Source: DASZHJ01 sp035541215
GTDB taxonomy: Bacteria; Pseudomonadota; Alphaproteobacteria; ATCC43930; CGMCC-115725
Direction: 5' to 3'
DNA: 64,000 nucleotides
Assembly: GCA_035541215.1 (NCBI GenBank)
Contig: DATKNV010000033.1
Location: 1 to 64,000 of the forward strand
The position numbers were made by a program, and so were the translations under genes. Of the stretch, positions 32,686 to 40,920 are shown one piece after another. Under the pieces are notes generated by a model. It made no database searches, was not told the DNA's origin, and worked only from the letters and a program-made list of their open reading frames with translations. Every line of letters starts with the position of its first letter. Within the stretch, counting starts at the first letter, position 1.

Positions 32686-33516
32686 ATGTCGTATAAGGAC
32701 CTCCTCGTTCACGTCGACCCGTCGCGCCACTGCAAGACGCGGCTCGAGGCTGCGGCGGCGCTCGCGGGGCGCTTCAAGGCGCATTTGACCGGCGTCTACG
32801 TGGCGCCCGAGCTCGGCATCTCCCCCTTCCTCGCGGACCAGTTCCCGCCCGACCTCATGAACGAGGTTGCCGCCAAGGCGACCGAGCAGGAGGAGACGGC
32901 GCAGAAGGTCTTCGAGAGCTCCGCGCGTGCGGCCGGCGTCGAATACGAATGGCTCGAGGAAGCCGGCGATCCGCTCGACCGGGTCGCGGCGCATGCGCGC
33001 CATTTCGACCTGACGGTGCTCGGACAGAGCGACCCCGACGAGGTCGGAAGCACCGCGCCCGCGAGCCTGCCGGAGCACGTGGCAGTCCACGCGGGGCGGC
33101 CGGTGCTGCTCGTGCCCTTCGCCGGGAATTTCGCGTCCTTCGGGCAGCGCGTGCTCGTGGCCTGGAACGGGAGCCCGCAATCCGCGCGCGCGGTCAACGA
33201 TGCGCTGCCCATTCTCGCGCAGGCGAAGAAGGTGATGATCCTCACCATCGAATCGAAGCACGGCGGCGGCGCCGATGGCGACGCCGCGGATTTGGCGCTT
33301 CATCTGAAGCGGCACGGCATCGCCTCGGAGACGAGCCGGATCGTCGCCGAAGGGATCGAAATCGGCGATCTCCTGCTCGCGCGGATCACGGACGAGGCCG
33401 CCGATTTCCTCGTCATGGGCGCCTACGGCCACTCCCGGCTGCGCGAGCGGGTGCTGGGCGGCGTCTCGCGCGAGCTCTTCCAGCACATGACCGTTCCCGT
33501 GCTGATGTCGCACTGA
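32686..33516 (+). CDS. Tandem universal stress protein
   Basis: The 276-residue protein consists of two USP domains. The N-terminal one starts YKDLLVHVDPSRHCKTRLEAA and lacks an obvious ATP loop. The C-terminal one (from about 150: QRVLVAWNGSPQSARAV) ends with the G2xG9xG(S/T)-like block MGAYGHSRLRERVLGGVSREL. Such USPs bind ATP and help survival under starvation or oxidative stress. The next gene (ChaB) starts 21 bp after its stop, so the two are probably co-transcribed. Confidence 0.92.
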   Translation: MSYKDLLVHVDPSRHCKTRLEAAAALAGRFKAHLTGVYVAPELGISPFLADQFPPDLMNEVAAKATEQEETAQKVFESSARAAGVEYEWLEEAGDPLDRVAAHARHFDLTVLGQSDPDEVGSTAPASLPEHVAVHAGRPVLLVPFAGNFASFGQRVLVAWNGSPQSARAVNDALPILAQAKKVMILTIESKHGGGADGDAADLALHLKRHGIASETSRIVAEGIEIGDLLLARITDEAADFLVMGAYGHSRLRERVLGGVSRELFQHMTVPVLMSH

Positions 33517-33537
33517 GCGGCGGCCCGGGAGAGCGCC

Positions 33538-33750
33538 TTGCCCTATGCCCGCAACAGCGACCTCCCGCCCTCGGTGCGGGCGCATCTGCCGGCGCGGGCG
33601 CAGGACATCTATCGCGAAGCGTTCAATCACGCCTGGGCCGAATACGCCGACCGCGAGCCCGGGCGCATCGAGGAGATCGCGCACCGCGTCGCCTGGGCCG
33701 CGGTGAAGCGGCGCTATCACAAGGTCGGGCGCGACTGGGTCCCGAGCTGA
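33538..33750 (+). CDS. ChaB family small protein
   Basis: This 70-residue protein matches the ChaB domain: LPPSVRAHLPARAQDIYREA, FNHAWAEY and a C-terminal EEIAHRVAWAAVKRRYHK. ChaB was named as a putative cation-transport regulator in E. coli, but its function is not established. It begins with TTG preceded by a GGAGAG site. An ATG 7 bases downstream is out of frame. Its place after the stress protein suggests shared stress control. Confidence 0.85.
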   Translation: MPYARNSDLPPSVRAHLPARAQDIYREAFNHAWAEYADREPGRIEEIAHRVAWAAVKRRYHKVGRDWVPS

Positions 33751-33835
33751 GGGCGCCGCCATTTCCGCATCGTCGCAAATCTCCGAATCGCCAGCGCCGC
33801 CGGGCAGCGGCACCTCGAGCGATGCGCCCGAGGTG

Positions 33836-34798
33836 ATGCTGCCGCGCAGCGTCTTCCGCTACATCGTCGCCACCAGCGGATTCCATCAGGTGATGCTGGT
33901 GCTGCTGACGGTCGCGGTGTTCCTCATAGAGATCGTGCCGCTGGAACTGCAGCGCCGCATCGTCAACGATCTCGTGAAGAACCGGAGCTACAGCTTCGTC
34001 CTGGTGCTCTGCGCCATCTATGCCGGCGTCGTCCTCGTGCACGGCTCGACCAAGCTCGTGCTCAACGTCTATCGCGGCTGGGTGGGCGAGCGCGCGATCC
34101 GGGACCTGCGCATGCGCATCCGCCATCTCGTGGGGCACGGCCCCGATCCCGCGCTCGATCCGGAGGCGCAGGGGATCGAGGTCGCGATGATCGTGGCGGA
34201 GGTCGAGCCGATCGGCGGATTCGTCGGCAGCAGCATCTCCGAGCCGCTCCTGCAAGGGGGCGTGCTGCTCTCCGTCCTCGCCTACATGATCCATCTCGAT
34301 CCCTGGATGGCGCTTATCGCCGTCGCGATTTTCGTGCCGCAGCTCGTCTTCGTCCCGCTGATGCAGAAGGCGATCATCGACCGCACCGGCGCGCGCGTGC
34401 AGGTGCTGCGCGGCCTCAGCATCAGCATCGTCGGCGCCGCCTACGACGATGCCAAGAGCGGCCGCGCGGACGACGCCCGCATCGAGCGCGTCTTCGAGCT
34501 CGACATGGGCATCTTCCGCATCAAGTTCACCATGAATTTCCTGATGAACTTCTGCAACCACCTGCAGGTGATCGCGGCGCTGCTGCTGGGCGGCTGGTAC
34601 GTGCTGCATCAGGATCTCGAGATCGGCGGCGTCGTCGCCTTCATCTCCGGCGTCGGCCGCCTCAACGATCCCTGGGGCGATCTCGTGACCTATTTCCGCG
34701 ATCTCACCGTCACCGACGTGAAGTTCCGCCTGGTAGCCGGCGCGATCGACCGGCTCGTCCGCGATGGCGCGGGTGGCGAAACCGCCGAGGTGAGCTGA
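33836..34798 (+). CDS. ABC transporter membrane domain without an ATPase domain
   Basis: The 320-residue protein contains about six hydrophobic helices in the arrangement of an ABC exporter membrane domain. Examples are HQVMLVLLTVAVFLIEIVPL, SFVLVLCAIYAGVVLVHGS, LQGGVLLSVLAYMIH and LQVIAALLLGGWYVLHQ. The end (GGVVAFISGVGRLNDPW, then FRDLTVTDVKFRLV) fits the stretch that normally leads into the nucleotide-binding domain. That domain is absent: no Walker A follows and the gene stops. No separate ATPase gene is adjacent. A GTG at 33833 or an upstream non-ATG start is possible, because the frame is open for another 70 bases. Confidence 0.75.
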   Translation: MLPRSVFRYIVATSGFHQVMLVLLTVAVFLIEIVPLELQRRIVNDLVKNRSYSFVLVLCAIYAGVVLVHGSTKLVLNVYRGWVGERAIRDLRMRIRHLVGHGPDPALDPEAQGIEVAMIVAEVEPIGGFVGSSISEPLLQGGVLLSVLAYMIHLDPWMALIAVAIFVPQLVFVPLMQKAIIDRTGARVQVLRGLSISIVGAAYDDAKSGRADDARIERVFELDMGIFRIKFTMNFLMNFCNHLQVIAALLLGGWYVLHQDLEIGGVVAFISGVGRLNDPWGDLVTYFRDLTVTDVKFRLVAGAIDRLVRDGAGGETAEVS

Positions 34799-34805
34799 CG
34801 TCCCG

Positions 34806-35240
34806 ATGCGCCTTCCCCGCACGATCCGCCTCGACGCCTCCGACGCCGAGAGCTTCGACGCCGCGGCCGAGCCCGGCGAATGGGCCGTCTCCGGCGCCTT
34901 CGCCTTCTCCGACCGCGAGCCCGCCTTGCTCATCGGCAAGGAGCGCTACGCCTTCCGCGGCGGCTTTCTCGGGACCGGCAGCTTCGGCTGGTCGAGCCTG
35001 GTGAGCGTCGAGGAGATCGGCGAGGCCGAGTACGAAGCCGTGGTCGAGGCGCTCGCGCGCCATCTTCTCGAGCGCTACCACGCCCCCGACCGTGCCGCGG
35101 CCCGCGCCTTCGCCGAGGAGGAGTGCAAGTTCGCGCAAGGCCTCTGCGAGCGGCCGGTCGGCACCCTCATCGCGGTCGAGCGCGAGTTCGGCCCGCAGGG
35201 CATCGTCGAGCGCTTCCGCACCGTCGAGCGGCCGCGCTGA
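34806..35240 (+). CDS. Conserved hypothetical protein (DUF6505-like)
   Basis: This 144-residue acidic protein reads RTIRLDASDAESFDAAAEPG, EWAVSGAFAF, then a helical half with ALARHLLERYHAPDRAAARA and EEECKFAQGLCERPVGT. From memory this pattern resembles the DUF6505 family of alphaproteobacteria; the match should be treated as tentative. There is no signal peptide or membrane segment. It starts 7 bp after the ABC membrane protein and is likely co-transcribed. The function is unknown. Confidence 0.6.
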   Translation: MRLPRTIRLDASDAESFDAAAEPGEWAVSGAFAFSDREPALLIGKERYAFRGGFLGTGSFGWSSLVSVEEIGEAEYEAVVEALARHLLERYHAPDRAAARAFAEEECKFAQGLCERPVGTLIAVEREFGPQGIVERFRTVERPR

Positions 35241-35260
35241 CGACGCCGTTCCACCGACGC

Positions 35261-35788
35261 CTACTTGAACACGCCGCAAGCGATGCGCGCGCCGCCGCCG
35301 CCGAGCGGCGCGGGCTGGTCGGAGTAGTTATCGCCGCCGGCGTGGATCACGAGGGCATGCCCCTTGAGGTCGCTCACCTTGAGGTGCGGCGCGATCAGGC
35401 GTCCGCCGGCCATGCCCTTGGCGTCGACGGTCAGCACGGGCATGTCGCCGCGGTGTCCGCCCGAGGCCTCGGGCCCGAGATGCTTGCCGGTGCGGTCGGG
35501 ATCGAAGTGCCCGCCGGCGCCGAGCCCCGCGACCTTACTGCCGTTCTGGTCGCCGGGAGCGCAGGACGGGTTCTCGTGGACGTGAAAGCCGTGCGGTCCC
35601 GGCGGCAAGCCCTTGAGATGCGGCTGGATGACCAGCCCGTTCTTGCTGTCGCTGAAGGAGATCGTGCCGATCGGAGCGCCGATCCCCGAAGCGTCGATCT
35701 TGTTCACGGTGAGCTTGGTCGAGGCGGCATGCGCGGCCGCGGCCGCGGCCAGCACGATGGCGGCCGCGAGAGCGAGACTAGTCCTCAT
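35261..35788 (-). CDS. sodC: Periplasmic Cu/Zn superoxide dismutase
   Basis: The 175-residue protein has a signal peptide (about 1-21, cut after AHA) and the full metal-ligand set. The set is HGFHVHENPSC, GGHFDPDRTGKHLGP and GGHRGDMP, then the final ALVIHAGGDNYSD. The conserved disulfide cysteines are present (NPSC and ARIACGV). It dismutates superoxide in the periplasm. It lies 84 bp downstream of tupA on the same strand, close enough for read-through, though a shared function with tungstate uptake is not evident. Confidence 0.94.
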   Translation of the reverse strand: MRTSLALAAAIVLAAAAAAHAASTKLTVNKIDASGIGAPIGTISFSDSKNGLVIQPHLKGLPPGPHGFHVHENPSCAPGDQNGSKVAGLGAGGHFDPDRTGKHLGPEASGGHRGDMPVLTVDAKGMAGGRLIAPHLKVSDLKGHALVIHAGGDNYSDQPAPLGGGGARIACGVFK

Positions 35789-35872
35789 GGTTTCCCCCTT
35801 TTTCGAGCAGGTTCGAGCCCGGAGAGGCTATCTCGCCGCCGCCACGCTTGGCAAATCCGCCTCCGCTGAGCG

Positions 35873-36706
35873 TCACGAGCTCGGCGGCTTGTAGTTCGGG
35901 AAGAAGAGCTGCTCGCCGTTGATCTTGTAGCCCGCGATGGTTTGCTGCCCCGCCGGCGCCGTGAGCCAGTCGATGAAGGCCTGGCCCCACTCGACCTTCA
36001 CTGTCGGGTGAAGCCTGGGATTGACGAGCATGACGCCATATTGATTGAAGAGGCGCTTGTCGCCCTCGACGACGATCGCGAGATCCCCGCGGTTCTTGAA
36101 GCTGAGCCAGGTGCCGCGGTCGGCGAGCGTGTATCCTCCGATCCCTGCTGCGGTGTTGAGCGTGGCGCCCATGCCGGAGCCGGTGTCGCGATACCAGCCT
36201 TGCCCGTCCTTCTTCACGTCGATACCGGCATCGGCCCAGAGGCGCAATTCCTCCGCATTGGTGCCGCTGAGGTCGCCGCGGGAGAGGAAGATCGCCTTGG
36301 CCGCGGCAATCTTCTTGAACGCTCCGACCGCGTCGGCCGTGCCCATGACGTGGGCGGGATCGGATTTGGGACCGACGATGATGAAATCGTTGTACATGAC
36401 CTCGCGGCGCCCGACGCCGTATCCCGCGGCGACGAATTTGAGCTCGGCCTCGCGGTCGTGCACGAAGACGACGTCGGCGTCCCCTCGCTCCCCGAGCTTG
36501 AGCGCCTGGCCCGTCCCCACGGCGACGATGCGCACCTCGATGCCCGTCGCCTTCGTGAAGGCCGGCAGCAGATAACTGAAGAGTCCCGAATTCTCCGTCG
36601 AGGTCGTCGACGCCACGGTTATGAATTTCTCGTCCGCTCGAGCGCCGGCGGAGTGCGCCGTCGCGGCAAAGCCCGCCGCGAGAAGCCACATGAAAATGCG
36701 TGTCAT
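35873..36706 (-). CDS. tupA: Tungstate/molybdate-binding protein TupA
   Basis: The 277-residue periplasmic protein has a signal peptide (about 1-24, cut near ARADE) and the Tup signature STTSTENSGLF, whose TTTS-type loop holds the oxyanion. It continues with AVGTGQALKLGERGDADVVF and the typical MYNDFIIVGP. These features separate it from ModA. It lies directly downstream of the ATPase gene; the order permease-ATPase-binding protein is unusual for Tup loci, which commonly begin with tupA. Tungsten supply suggests W- or Mo-dependent oxidoreductases elsewhere in the genome. Confidence 0.9.
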   Translation of the reverse strand: MTRIFMWLLAAGFAATAHSAGARADEKFITVASTTSTENSGLFSYLLPAFTKATGIEVRIVAVGTGQALKLGERGDADVVFVHDREAELKFVAAGYGVGRREVMYNDFIIVGPKSDPAHVMGTADAVGAFKKIAAAKAIFLSRGDLSGTNAEELRLWADAGIDVKKDGQGWYRDTGSGMGATLNTAAGIGGYTLADRGTWLSFKNRGDLAIVVEGDKRLFNQYGVMLVNPRLHPTVKVEWGQAFIDWLTAPAGQQTIAGYKINGEQLFFPNYKPPSS

Positions 36707-36736
36707 CCGTCTCCCCCCATCGATCTCACCGTTCTC

Positions 36737-37468
36737 CTACCACAGTAGCTCGCCCGCGACATAGGCGCGCGCCTCTGCGGTGGCCGCCCGCGTGAAAAAC
36801 TGCTGCGCGGGCGTGTGCTCGAGGAGCCGCCCCTTGTGCAGGAAGAGCACGTCGTCCGCGAGACGACGGGCCTGACCCAGGTCGTGCGTGGTCATGATGA
36901 TCTTGGTGCCTGCCATGTCGAAGGCGGCGATCACCTTCTCGACCGCGCGCGTCGCCGCTGGATCGAGGCTTGCCGTGGGCTCGTCGAGGAGCATCACCTC
37001 CGGATGGAGCGCCCAGGCGCGCGCGAGCGCGAGCCGCTGCCGCTCGCCGCCCGAAAGCGCGCGCGCGGGGCGATCGGCAAGCGTGGAGAGTCCGACCTCC
37101 GCGAGCGCCTCCTCGGCCTGCTTGCGGCGCTCCAGCCGCGACACGCCCACGAGGGCCAGCCCATAGGCGACGTTGGCGCGCACCGAGCGCCGCAGCACGA
37201 TGGGATGCTGGAACACCATCGCTTGCCGCCGCCGCACCCAGGCCTCGCCGAGCGAGCGGCCGCCCCAGAGCACGCGCCCTTCGCTGGGTGCGATCAAGCC
37301 ATGGCAGAGGCGGAGCAGCAGGCTCTTCCCCGCGCCGTTGGGGCCGAGGATCAGCGTGCGCGGCCCCGCCTCGAGCGCCGCGGTGATGCCATCGATGAGA
37401 CGCTGGCCTCCCGCGACGAAGCTCAGCGCTTCGAGGCGCAGCGGCAGGATCGAGGAGGTGCCGTGCAT
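36737..37468 (-). CDS. tupC: Tungstate ABC transporter ATPase TupC
   Basis: This 243-residue ABC ATPase has Walker A GPNGAGKS, signature LSGGERQRLALARAW, Walker B VMLLDEPTASLD and a switch His in MTTHDLGQARRLA. The ATG at 37468 follows the permease stop by 5 bp on the minus strand. Its position between tupB and tupA identifies the substrate better than its own sequence does. Longer in-frame starts fall inside tupB. Confidence 0.9.
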   Translation of the reverse strand: MHGTSSILPLRLEALSFVAGGQRLIDGITAALEAGPRTLILGPNGAGKSLLLRLCHGLIAPSEGRVLWGGRSLGEAWVRRRQAMVFQHPIVLRRSVRANVAYGLALVGVSRLERRKQAEEALAEVGLSTLADRPARALSGGERQRLALARAWALHPEVMLLDEPTASLDPAATRAVEKVIAAFDMAGTKIIMTTHDLGQARRLADDVLFLHKGRLLEHTPAQQFFTRAATAEARAYVAGELLW

Positions 37469-37473
37469 GGCCT

Positions 37474-38178
37474 CTAGCCCGCCCGGCGCCGCAGCGTCTC
37501 GCTCGCGAGCTGCGTTGCGCCGTTGACGACGAGCGTCAATGTCAGCAGCACGAAGCCGAGACCGAGGGCGAGGGAGAGATCGCCTTTGCTGGTCTCGAGC
37601 GCGATCGCGGTGGTCATGGTGCGGGTGACGCCGGAGATGTTGCCGCCGACGATGATAATGGCGCCGACCTCGGCGCTGGCGCGGCCGAAGCCCGCGAGCA
37701 CCGCGGTCCCGAGCGAGAGCCGCGCGTCCCAAAGCAGCGTGAATGCCGCGCGGAGCCGGCTCGCCCCCAGCGACTTCAATTGCTCGCGGTATTCGAGCCA
37801 CAGGTCCTCGATGAGCTGGCGCGTGAGCGCGGCGATGATCGGCGTCACCAGCGCGCATTGCGCGACGATCATCGCGCCCGGCGTGAACAGCAGGCCCCAG
37901 CTCCCGAGCGGCCCCGCCCGCGACAGCAGGAGATAAAAGACGAGCCCGGCGATCACCGGCGGGAAGCCCATGAAGGCATTGAGGAGGACCACGATCCCGG
38001 TGCGCCCCGGAAACCGCGCGAGCGCCAGCAGCGCGCCCAGCGGCAATCCCAGCACGGCCGCCAGCAGCACGGCGCTGAGGCTCACGCGCAGCGAGAGCAG
38101 CACGATCCCCACGAGCTCGGGATCCCCCGCGGCGATCAGCCGCGCCGCGGTCCCGAATGCCTCCGTGAACTCGCTCAT
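37474..38178 (-). CDS. tupB: Tungstate ABC transporter permease TupB
   Basis: The 234-residue protein has five or six membrane helices, including LLSLRVSLSAVLLAAVLGLP and AGLVFYLLLSR. It carries the EAA-type coupling loop EYREQLKSLGASRLRAAFTLLWDARLS (about 130-156), which docks to the ATPase. The latter half, AEVGAIIIVGGNISGVTRTMTTAI, is typical of TupB/ModB-like permeases. It is the first gene of the tupBCA set; its promoter lies in the gap (38179-38326) shared with the divergent ettA. Confidence 0.9.
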   Translation of the reverse strand: MSEFTEAFGTAARLIAAGDPELVGIVLLSLRVSLSAVLLAAVLGLPLGALLALARFPGRTGIVVLLNAFMGFPPVIAGLVFYLLLSRAGPLGSWGLLFTPGAMIVAQCALVTPIIAALTRQLIEDLWLEYREQLKSLGASRLRAAFTLLWDARLSLGTAVLAGFGRASAEVGAIIIVGGNISGVTRTMTTAIALETSKGDLSLALGLGFVLLTLTLVVNGATQLASETLRRRAG

Positions 38179-38326
38179 GCGACCCTCGCCTCGCTCATTC
38201 CCGTCGAGCGCTCATTATGCGTGTCGGTACCGCATTTCCCAAGGAATCGGAATCCGCTCGTTGCGTCCGGGCCCGCCGATGCGCTAGAACCGGCGCCTTC
38301 CTCAGCCCCACCCGCCGGAGCTCCCG

Positions 38327-40009
38327 ATGCCCGCCTATCAGTACATCTACGTGATGAAGGGTCTCTCGAAGACCTATCCGGGCGGGCGGCAGGTGCTGAA
38401 CGACATCTGGCTCTCGTTCCTGCCGGGGGCGAAAATCGGCGTGCTCGGGCCAAATGGCGCGGGGAAGTCGACGCTCCTCAAGATCATGGCGGGCGTCGTG
38501 AAGGACTTCAGCGGCGAGGCCTGGGCGGCCGAGGGCGCCAAGGTCGGGTTCCTCGCGCAGGAGCCGGTGCTCGATCCCGAAAAGGACGTGGCGGGGAACG
38601 TGACCGAGGGCCTTGGCGAGGTGAAGGCGCTCCTCGACCGCTTCGAGACCGTGAGCGCGAAGCTCGGCGAGGAGCTCGGCGAGGACGAGATGAACGCGCT
38701 CCTCGCTGAGCAGGGCGAGCTTCAGGAGAAGATCGACGCCGTCAACGGCTGGGAGCTCGAGCGCACCATCGAGATCGCGATGGACGCGCTGCGCTGCCCG
38801 CCGGGCGACGCCGACGTGACCAAGCTCTCCGGCGGCGAGCGCCGCCGTGTGGCGCTCTGCCGGCTGCTCCTGCAGAAGCCCGACCTGCTGCTGCTGGACG
38901 AGCCCACCAACCATCTCGACGCGGAATCGGTCGCGTGGCTGCAGCGCTTTCTCGCGGAATATCCCGGGACGGTCGTCACCATCACTCACGATCGCTACTT
39001 CCTCGACGAGGTCGCGGGCTGGATCCTCGAGCTCGACCGCGGGAAGGGTATCCCCTACGAGGGCAATTACTCCGGCTGGCTAGAGCAGAAGCAGAAGCGG
39101 CTGGAGCAGGAGGGCAAGCAGGAGCTCGCGCGCCAGCGCACCCTCGAGCGCGAGTTGGAATGGGTGCGCCAGAGCCCGCGCGCGCGGCAGGCCAAGAGCA
39201 AGGCGCGCGTCCAGGCCTATGAGGCGCTCGTCGCTCAGAGCACGGAGAAGGCGCCGGAGACCGCGCAGATCGTGCTGCCGCCGGGCCCGCGCCTCGGCGA
39301 TCTCGTGATCGACGCCGAGCACGTCTCGAAGGCCTATGGCGACCGGCTCCTGATCGAGGATCTGAGCTTCCGCCTGCCGCCCGGCGGCATCATCGGGATC
39401 ATCGGCCCGAACGGCGCCGGCAAGACCACGCTCTTCCGGATGATCACGGGCCAGGAGAAGCCGGACAAGGGCACGCTCAAGCTCGGCGAGACCGTGAAGC
39501 TCGGCTACGTCGACCAGTCCCGCGACACGCTCGCCTCGAACAGCACGGTCTTCGAGGAGATCTCCGGCGGCAACGACGAGATCGATCTGGGCCGGCGCAA
39601 GATGCCGAGCCGCGCCTATTGCGCGCTTTTCAATTTCCGCGGCTCCGACCAGCAGAAGAAGGTGGGCCAACTCTCCGGCGGCGAGCGCAATCGCGTGCAT
39701 CTCGCGAAGATGCTGAAATCCAGCGCCAACGTGATCCTGCTGGACGAGCCCACCAACGATCTCGACGTCGACACGCTCCGCGCGCTCGAGGAGGCGATCC
39801 TGGAATTCCCGGGCTGCGTGGTCGTGATCTCGCACGACCGCTGGTTCCTCGACCGCATCGCGACCCACATCCTCGCCTTCGAGGGCGAGAGCCAGGTCGT
39901 GTGGTTCGAGGGCAACTACCGGGATTACGAGGCCGACCGGAAGCGCCGCCTCGGTGCCGCCGCCGAGCAGCCGCACCGCATCCGCTTCAAGCCGCTGACG
40001 CGGGGCTGA
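38327..40009 (+). CDS. ettA: Energy-dependent translational throttle protein EttA
   Basis: This 560-residue ABC-F protein has two ATPase domains and no membrane part. Walker A motifs are GPNGAGKSTLL (about 46) and GPNGAGKTTLF (about 365). Signatures are LSGGERRRVALCR and LSGGERNRVHLAK, both followed by LLLDEPTN. The inter-domain arm contains YSGWLEQKQKR and the P-site tRNA interaction segment. The N-terminus AYQYIYVMKGLSKTYPGGRQ is characteristic of EttA. It binds the ribosomal E site and gates translation by ADP/ATP ratio. It converges on mlaC with no gap beyond a hairpin. Confidence 0.96.
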   Translation: MPAYQYIYVMKGLSKTYPGGRQVLNDIWLSFLPGAKIGVLGPNGAGKSTLLKIMAGVVKDFSGEAWAAEGAKVGFLAQEPVLDPEKDVAGNVTEGLGEVKALLDRFETVSAKLGEELGEDEMNALLAEQGELQEKIDAVNGWELERTIEIAMDALRCPPGDADVTKLSGGERRRVALCRLLLQKPDLLLLDEPTNHLDAESVAWLQRFLAEYPGTVVTITHDRYFLDEVAGWILELDRGKGIPYEGNYSGWLEQKQKRLEQEGKQELARQRTLERELEWVRQSPRARQAKSKARVQAYEALVAQSTEKAPETAQIVLPPGPRLGDLVIDAEHVSKAYGDRLLIEDLSFRLPPGGIIGIIGPNGAGKTTLFRMITGQEKPDKGTLKLGETVKLGYVDQSRDTLASNSTVFEEISGGNDEIDLGRRKMPSRAYCALFNFRGSDQQKKVGQLSGGERNRVHLAKMLKSSANVILLDEPTNDLDVDTLRALEEAILEFPGCVVVISHDRWFLDRIATHILAFEGESQVVWFEGNYRDYEADRKRRLGAAAEQPHRIRFKPLTRG

Positions 40010-40019
40010 AGCGCCCCGC
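40000..40019. terminator. Hairpin between convergent ettA and mlaC genes
   Basis: GCGGGGC (40000-40006) pairs with GCCCCGC (40013-40019) across a 6-base loop that includes the ettA stop codon. It ends exactly where mlaC's stop begins on the other strand. It could end both transcripts, although there is no U-run on either side. Confidence 0.45.
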
Positions 40020-40643
40020 TCACTGCTGCGCGGTGCTGGCTCCGCTGAGCTTCTGCTGCAGCGCCTTGTTGAGAGCGGTCACGCCGCCGCCGGTGCGCTC
40101 GATCACCGTCGCGAATTCCTGGCGGTGCGTCATCGACATGCTCACGCCCTCGACGTTCACGTCGATGATCCGGTAGTCGTCGCCCTTTTTGTTGACGATC
40201 CAGTCGACCTTGGTGGGCGGGCTCCCGTCCGCAGGCACGATCTGGCTCGCGACGATCGTGTTGTCCGCGCTCTGCGCCCGCGAGCCCGTCACCGTCACGG
40301 TCTGGCCGGAATACTCGCTGAAGCGCAGCGAATAGGAGCGCACGACATAGGCCTCGAAGAGCTTGCCGAACTCCTCCTTCTCGGCGTCGGTCGCGCCGTT
40401 CCAGTAGCGCCCGAGCACGAAGCGCCCGATGCGCGGGAGATCGAAATCGGCCTGCAGCAGGACCCGGAAGCGCTTCTCGATCTCCGCCTCGGGGAGCCGC
40501 TCGTTCAGGGTCTTGAGGGCGTCCTTGGCGAGCGCATTGATGAAGGCCTCCGGATTGGCGGCCGTGGCCGCGCGCGCGACGGGCGGAACGGCGAGGCCGG
40601 CCACGAGCGCCGGCGCGGAGAGCAGGAGAGTGCGGCGAAGCAT
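40020..40643 (-). CDS. mlaC: MlaC-like phospholipid-binding periplasmic protein
   Basis: The 207-residue protein has an N-terminal leader with an RRTLLL pattern (possible Tat or Sec signal, cut near ARA, residue 25). It is followed by the MlaC/Ttg2D fold: FINALAKDALKTLNERLPEA, FDLPRIGRFVLGRYWNGATD and DWIVNKKGDDYRIIDVNVEG. MlaC ferries phospholipids between outer and inner membranes. The mlaA/mlaFEDB partners are not nearby. The ATG at 40643 is chosen over longer frames because it gives the leader directly. Confidence 0.9.
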   Translation of the reverse strand: MLRRTLLLSAPALVAGLAVPPVARAATAANPEAFINALAKDALKTLNERLPEAEIEKRFRVLLQADFDLPRIGRFVLGRYWNGATDAEKEEFGKLFEAYVVRSYSLRFSEYSGQTVTVTGSRAQSADNTIVASQIVPADGSPPTKVDWIVNKKGDDYRIIDVNVEGVSMSMTHRQEFATVIERTGGGVTALNKALQQKLSGASTAQQ

Positions 40644-40869
40644 ATGGAACCCCCCATGGTCGAGTTCTTGTTCGGCGGTCGCGGTCGAGCGCGCGGCGGA
40701 TCCGGTCGAACGGAGGGCGCTCGCCGGGCGATCGCCGTGGCGATTCCGGTACCATAGTTCGGCCCCGCGTTCCAGCAGGGGAGGCTCGCCCCGGAACGCG
40801 CTCGGTCCCGCATGGGAGCGGCAGCCGCCGGCCCTTCTCAGGCTTGACGGTCGAAGGGCTTGCAGCATC

Positions 40870-40889
40870 ATATAAAGATATGTTTATAT
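40870..40889. promoter_or_regulatory. AT-rich 20-bp dyad upstream of the methionine-cycle operon
   Basis: ATATAAA and TTTATAT form perfect arms around GATATG, giving 18 of 20 symmetric positions. The site lies 31 bases before the GTG of an ArsR-type regulator and stands out in GC-rich surroundings. ArsR-family SahR-type regulators of methionine genes use AT-rich dyads of this kind; that link is inference. Confidence 0.6.
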
Positions 40890-40920
40890 CCAACTTTCAC
40901 TGACGGAAAATGAGCTGACC

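Noticed and set aside
40644..40920. A cobalamin or SAM riboswitch upstream of the metF-metH operon.
   Set aside because: I looked for a B12 box and for SAM-type paired arms and saw neither; only the AT-rich dyad stands out.
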